DNA from: Vibrio gelatinilyticus
GTDB lineage: Bacteria; Pseudomonadota; Gammaproteobacteria; Enterobacterales; Vibrionaceae
DNA length: 64,000 bases
Reading direction: 5' to 3'
Assembly: GCF_022836845.1 (NCBI RefSeq)
Contig: NZ_JAJNNZ010000007.1
Location: forward strand, 1 to 64,000
The notes beneath the pieces were generated by a model, which was not told the DNA's origin, did no database searches, and saw nothing but the letters and a program-made list of their open reading frames with translations. Every line of letters starts with the position of its first letter. The stretch's first letter is position 1. This document shows, piece after piece, positions 55,070-64,000 of this stretch. Made by a program: the position numbers and the translations under genes.

Positions 55070-55098
55070 TTGACTTGATAAACACGAATCGTTATTTT
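55070..55098 (+). promoter_or_regulatory. Promoter of tRNA-Pro
   Basis: TTGACT (55070-55075) and TATTTT (55093-55098) with a 17-bp spacer lie 35 bp upstream of the tRNA. Confidence 0.55.
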
Positions 55099-55132
55099 AT
55101 TGGCAATCCAACAGCACAACGTTGGCAGTGTT

Positions 55133-55209
55133 CGGACTGTAGCGCAGCTTGGTAGCGCACCGTCATGGGGTGTCGGGGGTCGGAGGTTCAAATCCTCTCA
55201 GTCCGACCA
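55133..55209 (+). tRNA. tRNA-Pro (GGG)
   Basis: A 77-nt cloverleaf: acceptor CGGACTG pairs with CAGTCCG, D-loop AGCTTGGTAGC, anticodon GGG in the ATGGGGT loop, T-arm GGTTCAAATCC, encoded CCA. Very similar to E. coli proL. Confidence 0.95.
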
Positions 55210-55329
55210 TTTTTCCGCTCAAACGTTTATTTTTGCGGACTGGTTAGACATATTAGTCTAACTTTTAAACACCCCAACCTCTTTTTTCAATCAAGTGCTC
55301 ATTTACTAATCACTTGATTAAAATAGGGG

Positions 55330-55358
55330 TTTACAAGAAAGGCAATGCACATTATTAT
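55330..55358 (+). promoter_or_regulatory. Promoter of tRNA-Ser
   Basis: TTTACA (55330-55335) and TATTAT (55353-55358) are 17 bp apart and followed by a GC-rich discriminator (GCGCACC), 12 bp before the tRNA. Confidence 0.65.
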
Positions 55359-55370
55359 GCGCACCAACAC

Positions 55371-55461
55371 GGAGAGATGGCTGAGTGGTCGAAAGCACCG
55401 GTCTTGAAAACCGGCAACCGTTAATAGCGGTTCTAGGGTTCAAATCCCTATCTCTCCGCCA
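55371..55461 (+). tRNA. tRNA-Ser (TGA)
   Basis: A 91-nt class II tRNA: acceptor GGAGAGA pairs with TCTCTCC, anticodon TGA in GTCTTGAAAAC, a long variable arm (CAACCGTTAATAGCGGTT), T-arm GGTTCAAATCC and encoded CCA. Confidence 0.96.
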
Positions 55462-55468
55462 CATTCAG

Positions 55469-55499
55469 AAAGGCCGCTAAGAAATTAGCGGCCTTTTTT
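55469..55499 (+). terminator. Terminator of tRNA-Ser
   Basis: AGGCCGCTAA-GAAA-TTAGCGGCCT with a following T run. Confidence 0.94.
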
Positions 55500-55579
55500 C
55501 GTTTTACTGTCTCGTCCTGAATTGTGTTTACACTTCGATGCTTGCCGCACAGCAAAGATACTTCTCGGACACCTCCCCT

Positions 55580-55834
55580 TTAGTCACCGCTTGACGTGGT
55601 GTCGCTGGACTTCTTTGAACTTAAAAGCGCACTTAAACCACTGCCCGTGTCATTCGTACTAATAAAAGTAAGAGCCTGGCGAGTATAGCGGAGGTCGTAT
55701 TCACAACGAACCCAATTAAGATGCGACGGCGGATGGTCGGCTTGGAAGTTTGGATATGACGCCCATGACTTCCAGGGCGCGACAGGATGAATAGCAATTG
55801 AAATGGTTGTTGCCCAGTCAAAGTGACTGAGCAA
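55580..55834 (-). CDS. Doubtful ORF or dispersed repeat, 84 codons
   Basis: A TTG-initiated frame of 84 residues (WATTISIAIHPVAPWKSW through NDTGSGLSALLSSKK) with no ribosome site, lying downstream of the DUF2986 gene. The protein-like composition and its position suggest either a degenerate gene or a vibrio intergenic repeat that can be read as protein. It begins with a small inverted repeat, CAGTC-ACTTT-GACTG. I do not assign a function. Confidence 0.3.
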   Translation of the reverse strand: MLSHFDWATTISIAIHPVAPWKSWASYPNFQADHPPSHLNWVRCEYDLRYTRQALTFISTNDTGSGLSALLSSKKSSDTTSSGD

Positions 55835-55850
55835 TCTTATTGGCGGCGTT

Positions 55851-56042
55851 TTACTGTGCTTCTAGAGCAGCGCTCTCGCCCGACTCAGCAACAACGACTT
55901 CTTGTTGCTGCTCTGCCTCCATTTTAGCGCGCTCAGCTTTTGATATATAACGCGGTTTATTCTTGCCTGCGCCATTCTTTTTAGCATTCGCTTTTTTCAT
56001 TCGAGCTTTGTGTATTTGATTGATTTTTTTCTTGCGATTCAT
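55851..56042 (-). CDS. DUF2986-family small basic protein
   Basis: A 63-residue protein that begins MNRKKKINQIHKARMKKAN and contains KPRYISKAERAKMEAEQQQE, the hallmark of the DUF2986 family found in vibrios and relatives. The N-terminal half is strongly basic and could bind nucleic acid; the tail is acidic. Function unknown. Confidence 0.88.
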   Translation of the reverse strand: MNRKKKINQIHKARMKKANAKKNGAGKNKPRYISKAERAKMEAEQQQEVVVAESGESAALEAQ

Positions 56043-56098
56043 AAGTTGGCACCCATCAAGTCTGCGTGAAGTGGTGCATCATACAGATGTCCAATCAT

Positions 56099-56587
56099 TT
56101 AATCTAGAAGGTTGACGTCATCACTCTTTCCCTGAACGTAACTCCCCAGGTGCTTTGAGTACCGCTTCTGCTTAACAAGAGGAATGACTTCAGTGACAAG
56201 ATCTTTGGGAAACACTTTCTTTTGCTCTAAATCGCCAAGAGAAACCCAGCGTACCTCTTTGATATAATTGGCATCATTAAGCCCTTTAAGGTTACTTAGT
56301 GAAATATCGCCGTGCCACTCGTTAACAAGATAAAACAATTCAAGGTGATAAACAGCCCTTGAGACTTCACGAAACTCCCTAACACAAAGTAGCTCGCCAA
56401 CGCTCACCGATAGTCCCGTTTCTTCATGAAACTCCCGAGCAAGAGCGGATTTAGTCGTGGTATCTTGTTCTTCTAGTCCGCCACCTGGGAGAATCCAGTA
56501 CTCACCGGAGAATTCATCTTCAACCTTTAACATGAGTATTTTGTTCTCATTAAGCGCGACACCTGCCGCGCGGATCCGATGTTTCAT
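56099..56587 (-). CDS. Nudix hydrolase
   Basis: A 162-residue Nudix protein that hydrolyses a nucleoside-diphosphate-linked compound. The Nudix box is complete: GGGLEEQDTTTKSALAREFHEETGL fits GX5EX7REUXEEXGU. The start ATG (56587) overlaps the stop of the HDAC-like gene by 4 bp (ATGA), so the two are translationally coupled; the longer frame upstream is in a different reading of the HDAC gene. The substrate is not predictable. Confidence 0.9.
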   Translation of the reverse strand: MKHRIRAAGVALNENKILMLKVEDEFSGEYWILPGGGLEEQDTTTKSALAREFHEETGLSVSVGELLCVREFREVSRAVYHLELFYLVNEWHGDISLSNLKGLNDANYIKEVRWVSLGDLEQKKVFPKDLVTEVIPLVKQKRYSKHLGSYVQGKSDDVNLLD

Positions 56588-57528
56588 TTCTGCTCCTTTT
56601 TGCGACGACTCCAAACCTGATATGCCGAGTCGATAAGACACATATGTATAGGAACCAGTTGTTCGTGCTGGCTTCGATAACCGCCTCCGACGACACACGC
56701 GACGGGAATGTCCTGATTCATACAGGTGTCTAACAGCCACTGATCTCGCTCTAATATTCCACTCAAGGTTATGTTAAAGAAACCCAGCTCATCTTGTTCA
56801 TGAATATCAACGCCAGCATCAAAGATGACCAGGTCTGGCTGATGTATGCGCAGCGCCAAGTCAACTACTTGTTTAAAGCTGATTAAAAACTCTTCATCTT
56901 CAGTGCCTTTTAACAATGGCACATCAAAATCAGAAGCAGGCTTTCTCGCGGGAAAGTTTTTATCACAATGCACGGACAGCGTGACTATGGCCGGCTCATT
57001 TTCAGTTAACGTCGCCGTGCCATCACCATGATGCACATCACTATCGACGATGAGTACTTTTTCCGCGCCTAGCTCGAGGGCGTGTTTTGCTGCAATCACC
57101 AGATCATTAAACACGCAGAAGCCACTACCATAATCATAGTGCGCATGATGATAGCCACCACTTAAGTGAATCGCGATCCCGCACTCCAGAGCCTGCTCTA
57201 CCGCGAGGCAGGTCCCTCCTGTTGATGTCAATGTTCTTTGAGTCAGCGCCTCGCTCCAAGGAAAGCCTATACGCCTTAACTTGGCTGCTGGTAATGTCCC
57301 TTTCATTAGTGACTCCACATAAGCGGGACAATGCGTTTTGGCGATGATGTCACTGCTCACCGCCTTTGATTTAGGCTCAGTAAAAGGGTGACCTTCTAAA
57401 TGGAAGTACTTTGATTTGATGGCCTGATACAAAAAGCGATATTTGTTGATGGGGTAGCGATGATCTTCAGGTAATGCTAATGATGAGTAGCTAGGATGAT
57501 AAATCAAAGGGATCTTAGTTTGGTGCAT
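56584..57528 (-). CDS. histone deacetylase/AcuC-family amidohydrolase
   Basis: Zinc-dependent deacetylase-fold enzyme of 314 residues. Family motifs are SGGYHHAHYDYGSGFCVFNDL with the catalytic His pair, VDSDVHHGDGTATL with zinc-ligand Asp and His, and FDAGVDIHEQDELG with the third ligand Asp. Bacterial members deacetylate acetyl-CoA synthetase, polyamines or other small amides. Head of a two-gene unit with the Nudix gene; divergent from the SDR gene. Confidence 0.93.
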   Translation of the reverse strand: MHQTKIPLIYHPSYSSLALPEDHRYPINKYRFLYQAIKSKYFHLEGHPFTEPKSKAVSSDIIAKTHCPAYVESLMKGTLPAAKLRRIGFPWSEALTQRTLTSTGGTCLAVEQALECGIAIHLSGGYHHAHYDYGSGFCVFNDLVIAAKHALELGAEKVLIVDSDVHHGDGTATLTENEPAIVTLSVHCDKNFPARKPASDFDVPLLKGTEDEEFLISFKQVVDLALRIHQPDLVIFDAGVDIHEQDELGFFNITLSGILERDQWLLDTCMNQDIPVACVVGGGYRSQHEQLVPIHMCLIDSAYQVWSRRKKEQK

Positions 57529-57582
57529 CAGTGGGTCTGCTTTTCATTTATACTAAAGCCATCTTATCGCTAGGAAGCTTGT

Positions 57583-58269
57583 ATGAAAACTGTATTTATT
57601 ACTGGTGCTAACCGAGGAATTGGTCTGGCTCTGACTAAAACACTTCTTGCCGGGGGCTATAGAGTTCATGCCACCTATCGCAGTGCCAGTTCAGCTCAGG
57701 AACTGCTTGCACTAGAAACCAGTGAATCCCATCTCACGACCCATGTTCTCGATGTCGTTAACTACCCCGAGGCCGCTCAACTTGTTTCGACACTTCCTGA
57801 ACTTGATATGGTGATTAATAATGCAGGTTACTATGGCCCTAAAGGCTATGGTTTTGGAAATACGGACGTTGAGGAATGGCGCAAAGTATTTGAAATCAAT
57901 ACGATGGCCCCTCTTAAACTTGTCGAACTGCTTTACCCAAAACTGATTAACTCATCGATAAAGAAGATCATTTGTTTGTCTTCTAAAGTAGGCAGTATGG
58001 CAGAGAACACCTCCGGCGGCGGCTATATCTATCGCTCATCGAAGGCGGCACTGAACTCTGTCGTGAAAAGTTTGAGTAATGATTTAAGCCAGGAAGGATT
58101 TACTGTGCTGGCACTGCACCCAGGATGGGTTCAAACCCAAATGGGTGGGCCAAATGCGCTGATATCCCCTGAGGATTCAGCAAAGGGGCTGGTTGACGTC
58201 ATCATCAATGCTCAGAGTCAGCAATCTGGTCAGTTTATCAACTTTGATGGCAGTATCATTCCCTGGTAA
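57583..58269 (+). CDS. short-chain dehydrogenase/reductase (C-factor-like)
   Basis: NAD(P)-dependent SDR of 228 residues with an intact cofactor loop TGANRGIGLALTK, NNAG at about 84-87 (VINNAGYYG), catalytic Ser in ICLSSKVGS and YRSSK. The size and motifs recall the CsgA/C-factor branch. Substrate unknown. Good AGGAAG site. Its end overlaps the topB terminator region. Confidence 0.92.
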   Translation: MKTVFITGANRGIGLALTKTLLAGGYRVHATYRSASSAQELLALETSESHLTTHVLDVVNYPEAAQLVSTLPELDMVINNAGYYGPKGYGFGNTDVEEWRKVFEINTMAPLKLVELLYPKLINSSIKKIICLSSKVGSMAENTSGGGYIYRSSKAALNSVVKSLSNDLSQEGFTVLALHPGWVQTQMGGPNALISPEDSAKGLVDVIINAQSQQSGQFINFDGSIIPW

Positions 58270-58280
58270 AAACAGCAGCA

Positions 58281-58304
58281 TGAAAGGCGCGTTATGCGCT
58301 TTTC
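58281..58304 (+). terminator. Terminator of the SDR gene
   Basis: AAAGGCGC-GTTAT-GCGCTTTT forms an eight-pair stem (one G-T) with a following T-rich tract; it overlaps the last codons of topB on the other strand. Confidence 0.6.
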
Positions 58305-60235
58305 TTGCCTCGCTTGCTAAATTTCCTTTTCTTGTACGCAGGCCTCTCAACCTTGGGCAAATTATTTAGCGACGTTGGTACTGGTGACTGTTTCACTTGC
58401 TGCATAATCATCGCCACCTTTTGTTGTAGCGTATCCATGAATGGCTCATAGGCCTGAGTTCTTTCAGCCATACCCTGCAGTTGAAATTCCCAGTGAGCAG
58501 TCATATCGGGATAAGTAGACTCATCAGGTAACGCATGTATCAAGCCCCTTCCCGCTGGAGTCGCTCTAACTTGTTTACCTTCTCTTTTCAGCAGTTGTCT
58601 TTTAAACAGCGTATCTAGGATACCAGCGCGTGTTGCTTCGGTGCCAATGCCGTCCGTCTCACGAAGAATTTTCTTCAATGATTTGTCTTCAACAAAACGT
58701 CCAATCCCCGTCATCGCTTGCAGCAGTGTTGCTTCACTAAAATGCTTTGGCGGCTCGGTCTTTTTGTCTTTAATTTCCCCTTCCCTGCAATGCAGCGTAG
58801 TGCCAACGTCTAAAGGGGGTACAACATCGTCTTGCTGATCATTGTTATTGTCTGTTGCCGCTTTCCCCCCCAGGAGTACACGCCAACCGGGTTTGAGCAG
58901 TTTCTTACCCTTGGCAATAAATAGCCCCCCTTGAATATCAAACTCAAGCAGTGCTTCAGCATAAACTGCTGCAGGATAAAACTGCATGACATATTGGCGC
59001 GCAATCAAACCATAGATTTTCTCTTCATTGGCTGACAATACAGAGCTGGATTGTTTTGGAGTAGGAATAATTGCATGGTGCGCATCGACTTTACTGTCAT
59101 TCCACGCTTTTGAACGCAAGCTCATGTCAGCGTTTGACACTGCAGAGCTTAGTGACGATGCATTGTTTGATATAGCCGCCATAACTTGACTTGCCTGACC
59201 ATAGTGATCATTGGGAAGGTGACGGCTGTCTGAGCGAGGATAAGTAATGAGCTTATGTTTTTCGTACAAAGACTGACACGTATCGAGCACCTGCTGGGCA
59301 CTCATTGAAAATCGTTTTGCCGCATCAATCTGCAAAGAGGACAAAGAGTAAGGCAATGGTGCATTGCTCTTAGTTTGCTTATTTTCCGATTTTTTTACTG
59401 TTGCCGGTTGATTAGCAATGCGGGCAGCGACATTTTCAACTAGCTTGCGCTGAATAACGCGTCCTTCCTCATCTTGCCAGGGCTTACACGCCTCGCTTGG
59501 TTTCCACCTTGCGCGAATGTCAAACAGCTCGTTACCCTCTTGATAGGGAATCAGTGCGTGCAGTGTAAAGTAGTCCTGAGGCACGAAGTTTTCAATTTCT
59601 TCATCTCGGCGTACCACTAATCCCAATACAGGGGTTTGCACTCTGCCCACGGAAAGAACACCTTGATAGCCGGCCTTTTGCCCGAGCAAAGTATATGCTC
59701 TGGTCATGTTCATTCCATAGAGCCAATCAGCGCGAGAACGAGCCAAAGCTGAAACCGACAAGGGGATAAATTCATTGTTAGAGCGTAACTGCTTCAGTGC
59801 TTTTTTAACTGCTGGTAGGTTTAGGTCATTAATAAGAAGTCGCTGTGCTTGTGATTTTTTCTGTTTGCTCACTTTGCAATAGTCGAGTACCTCATCGACC
59901 AGAAGTTGCCCTTCGCGATCCGGATCGCCTGCGTGAACAATCTGAGTGGCACCCTTAAGTAGCTTTTTCACTACAGTGAGCTGTTTGCTGGCGCTTTTTC
60001 TTGGCCTCAATTGCCAGGTATCGGGAACAATCGGCAGATCCACTAAAGACCACTTCTTGTATCGCTCATGATAACTGTCTGGCTCGACCTGCTCTAGCAA
60101 ATGTCCGATGCACCATGTCACTACATCACCACTGCCGCATTGAATAAATCCATCTCCCTTTTTCTGGGGCTTAGGTAAGGCTGCGGCGATGGCTCTGCCA
60201 AGGCTTGGTTTTTCTGCAATGTAGAGTGTCGTCAT
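58292..60235 (-). CDS. topB: DNA topoisomerase III
   Basis: Type IA topoisomerase that decatenates replication intermediates. 647 residues, close to E. coli TopB (653). TOPRIM start TLYIAEKPSLGRAIA with the catalytic Glu, HAGDPDREGQLLVDE, active-site Tyr in LITYPRSDSRHLP (about 330), and the DGIGTEATRAGIL domain. The C-terminal tail is short and basic (YKKRKFSKRGKK). ydjA lies upstream on the same strand, an arrangement also seen in E. coli. Confidence 0.96.
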   Translation of the reverse strand: MTTLYIAEKPSLGRAIAAALPKPQKKGDGFIQCGSGDVVTWCIGHLLEQVEPDSYHERYKKWSLVDLPIVPDTWQLRPRKSASKQLTVVKKLLKGATQIVHAGDPDREGQLLVDEVLDYCKVSKQKKSQAQRLLINDLNLPAVKKALKQLRSNNEFIPLSVSALARSRADWLYGMNMTRAYTLLGQKAGYQGVLSVGRVQTPVLGLVVRRDEEIENFVPQDYFTLHALIPYQEGNELFDIRARWKPSEACKPWQDEEGRVIQRKLVENVAARIANQPATVKKSENKQTKSNAPLPYSLSSLQIDAAKRFSMSAQQVLDTCQSLYEKHKLITYPRSDSRHLPNDHYGQASQVMAAISNNASSLSSAVSNADMSLRSKAWNDSKVDAHHAIIPTPKQSSSVLSANEEKIYGLIARQYVMQFYPAAVYAEALLEFDIQGGLFIAKGKKLLKPGWRVLLGGKAATDNNNDQQDDVVPPLDVGTTLHCREGEIKDKKTEPPKHFSEATLLQAMTGIGRFVEDKSLKKILRETDGIGTEATRAGILDTLFKRQLLKREGKQVRATPAGRGLIHALPDESTYPDMTAHWEFQLQGMAERTQAYEPFMDTLQQKVAMIMQQVKQSPVPTSLNNLPKVERPAYKKRKFSKRGKKSA

Positions 60236-60319
60236 TAAGGGCTCAGTGGATCGAAAAAATAAAGGTAAGCTTAACCAAGCTTACCTTTATTAATCAAGAA
60301 AAACTGTACAAATAAACAG

Positions 60320-60871
60320 TTATAAAAACTCAACGAACTTAGAGAGCTCTCTTTCCGGTACTTTCATCGGTGTACAGCCCGGTGTTCCAACATACAGAAA
60401 ACCAACGATTTGATCCTCACCGTGTACACCAAAAGCTTCTCGAACATTGTCGTCGAACATCCATTTACCCGAACGCCAAAATGCCTGGAAGCCCTGTGCA
60501 ACCGCAGCCATTTGCATGGCTTGTACCGCACAACCAGCCGATAAGTGTTGCTCAAACGCTGGCACATGCTCGTGCTCTGTCACTTTAGCGACGATGGTAA
60601 TCACCAAAGGCGCACGGAAAGGTGCCTTTTTCGCTTTTTCAACAACAGCTTCTTCACTGCCAGCTTTGCGAGCCGCATTAGTTAAGATATCTGCCAGTTT
60701 TTGTCGGCCTTGATCACCTTGTGACAAAACAAATCGCCACGGTGTTAACCCAGCATGATCAGGGGCTCTTAATCCAGCTTTAATGATATTTTCCAGCGCC
60801 TCACCTTCTGGCGCTGGATCTGATAATCGGGCAATTGAACGTCTATTGAGCAATAACTCGAGCGCATCCAT
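60320..60871 (-). CDS. ydjA: nitroreductase-family protein YdjA
   Basis: FMN-dependent oxidoreductase of the small YdjA type, 183 residues from the ATG at 60871, exactly as in E. coli. LLLNRRSIARL with the FMN-binding Arg, APDHAGLTPWRFVL, LSAGCAVQAMQMAA and FWRSG are family signatures. Physiological substrate unknown. The frame runs 15 codons farther upstream without conservation. Confidence 0.94.
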   Translation of the reverse strand: MDALELLLNRRSIARLSDPAPEGEALENIIKAGLRAPDHAGLTPWRFVLSQGDQGRQKLADILTNAARKAGSEEAVVEKAKKAPFRAPLVITIVAKVTEHEHVPAFEQHLSAGCAVQAMQMAAVAQGFQAFWRSGKWMFDDNVREAFGVHGEDQIVGFLYVGTPGCTPMKVPERELSKFVEFL

Positions 60872-60959
60872 TATTCTTTCCTTTTGTTTCTTATCGCTAT
60901 ATTGAGATAGTAACAAACCCTTTCACAAATGACAGCCCAATTACGAATAATTATCAATA

Positions 60960-63294
<2,335 letters not shown>

Positions 63295-64000
63295 ATGAAA
63301 ACAGTATTTCGCTATATCGGCCTTTTCTTTAAAGGCATATGGAAGGTCATCAACTTTACAAGACTTGCCATCATTAACCTATTGTTCTTTGCCATCATTG
63401 CGATGCTGTATTTTGCGTTCACCCATGTAGAGCCTGCGAGCACAGAGGAAAAAACCAAGTCTGCTCTGGTGCTCAATTTGTCAGGGCCTATCGTAGAACA
63501 GAGCCGTTACTTTACTCCTATGGATTCCTTTACTGGATCTTTGTTTGGTAAGGATCTGCCCAAGGAGAATGTACTGTTTGATATCGTTGACAGCATTCGC
63601 CATGCGTCAACGGACGACAATATTTCCGGGCTGGTGCTGTCATTAAAAGAAATGCCTGAAACCAGCCTCACTAAACTACGTTACATTGCTAAGGCGATAA
63701 ACGAGTTTAAAGCAACTGGTAAGCCTGTTTATGCTTATGGCGCTTTCTACAACCAAAGCCAATATTACTTATCAAGCTACGCCGATACCATCTTCCTTGC
63801 CCCTGATGGCGCAGTGCTTATAAAAGGCTACAGCGCCTATAGTATGTACTTTAAATCATTGCTCGAGAAGTTAGATGTCACCACACACGTATTTCGCGTC
63901 GGCACCTACAAGTCGGCAGTGGAGCCTTTCTTACGTGATGATATGTCTGACGAAGCTAAAGAAAGCGCAAGACGTTGGGTTACCCAACTTTGGGAAGCGT
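63295..64000 (+). CDS. sppA: signal peptide peptidase SppA (partial, 5' part)
   Basis: Inner-membrane serine protease that degrades cleaved signal peptides. The first 235 residues are present: an N-terminal membrane helix (about 24-42), then the first peptidase_S49-like half with LVLNLSGPIVEQ, and the catalytic Lys in RVGTYKSAVEPFLRDDMS near residue 207. The Ser of the dyad lies in the C-terminal half, outside the window. Start ATG follows GGAGAGAG. Confidence 0.94.
   Translation, partial: MKTVFRYIGLFFKGIWKVINFTRLAIINLLFFAIIAMLYFAFTHVEPASTEEKTKSALVLNLSGPIVEQSRYFTPMDSFTGSLFGKDLPKENVLFDIVDSIRHASTDDNISGLVLSLKEMPETSLTKLRYIAKAINEFKATGKPVYAYGAFYNQSQYYLSSYADTIFLAPDGAVLIKGYSAYSMYFKSLLEKLDVTTHVFRVGTYKSAVEPFLRDDMSDEAKESARRWVTQLWEA

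Noticed and set aside
55633..55821. Second minus-strand frame within the 55580-55834 segment
   Set aside because: Out-of-frame shadow without start signals.

Overview
The window is chromosomal DNA of a marine gammaproteobacterium, almost certainly a Vibrio. Pointers are luxU-luxO beside uvrB, the sodium-type polar flagellar protein MotY, a six-gene rnf/rsx operon, a VC2046/SO_2500-family gene beside sodB, a DUF2986 gene, and nitrogen and fatty-acid regulatory sites of the gammaproteobacterial type. Most of it looks like a conserved core backbone; the only clear mobile element is one IS110-superfamily insertion (about 5805-7126) that sits next to a truncated gene.

Layout. 1-5.6 kb: tail of an unknown gene, udp, a Zn/Cd/Pb-exporting ATPase (zntA) with a MerR-type operator, a MATE exporter and a CBS-pair protein. 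5.8-7.4 kb: IS1111-like element and a gene remnant. 7.4-19.0 kb: a complete nitrate assimilation locus on the minus strand. Its upstream unit is nasA-cobA-ybiB(trpD2)-nasT and its downstream unit is nrtA-nrtB-nrtD-nirB-nirD. The nasA promoter region has a near-ideal NtrC dyad about 109 bp upstream of a sigma-54 promoter. The nrtA leader holds two hairpins with identical AATGGC hexaloops, the second overlapping the 5' arm of a terminator; this is the target architecture of ANTAR antiterminators such as the NasT protein encoded just upstream. 19.3-24.3 kb: a HAD phosphatase, moaABCDE behind a Moco riboswitch (molybdopterin is needed by NasA), and yvcK. 24.3-28.3 kb: luxU, luxO and uvrB.

28.7-41.4 kb: tRNA-Asn, rsxABCDGE, nth, gloA, motY, rnt, a NhaC-type antiporter, grxD, sodB and a VC2046-family gene. 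41.5-54.5 kb: a degenerate SDR, adhE, ychE, a voltage-gated K+ channel, asd, two envelope proteins of unknown role (a lipoprotein with a C-terminal membrane segment, and a membrane-anchored HPt protein), yejK, yejL and yejM/pbgA. 54.5-64 kb: a candidate 48-residue secreted protein, tRNA-Pro and tRNA-Ser, a DUF2986 gene, a Nudix-HDAC pair, an SDR, topB, ydjA, fadH with a FadR-like operator, and the 5' part of sppA.

No clearly novel defence or biosynthetic system is present. The best leads are the two-layer (NtrC/sigma-54 plus ANTAR) control of nitrate assimilation, the downstream non-coding arm of the IS as a guide (bridge/seek) RNA candidate, LuxO-like dyads beside luxO without a recognisable qrr gene, the pair of unusual membrane proteins at 48.7-51.2 kb, the alternating tandem repeat in rsxC, and the SDR that has lost its catalytic Tyr and Lys.
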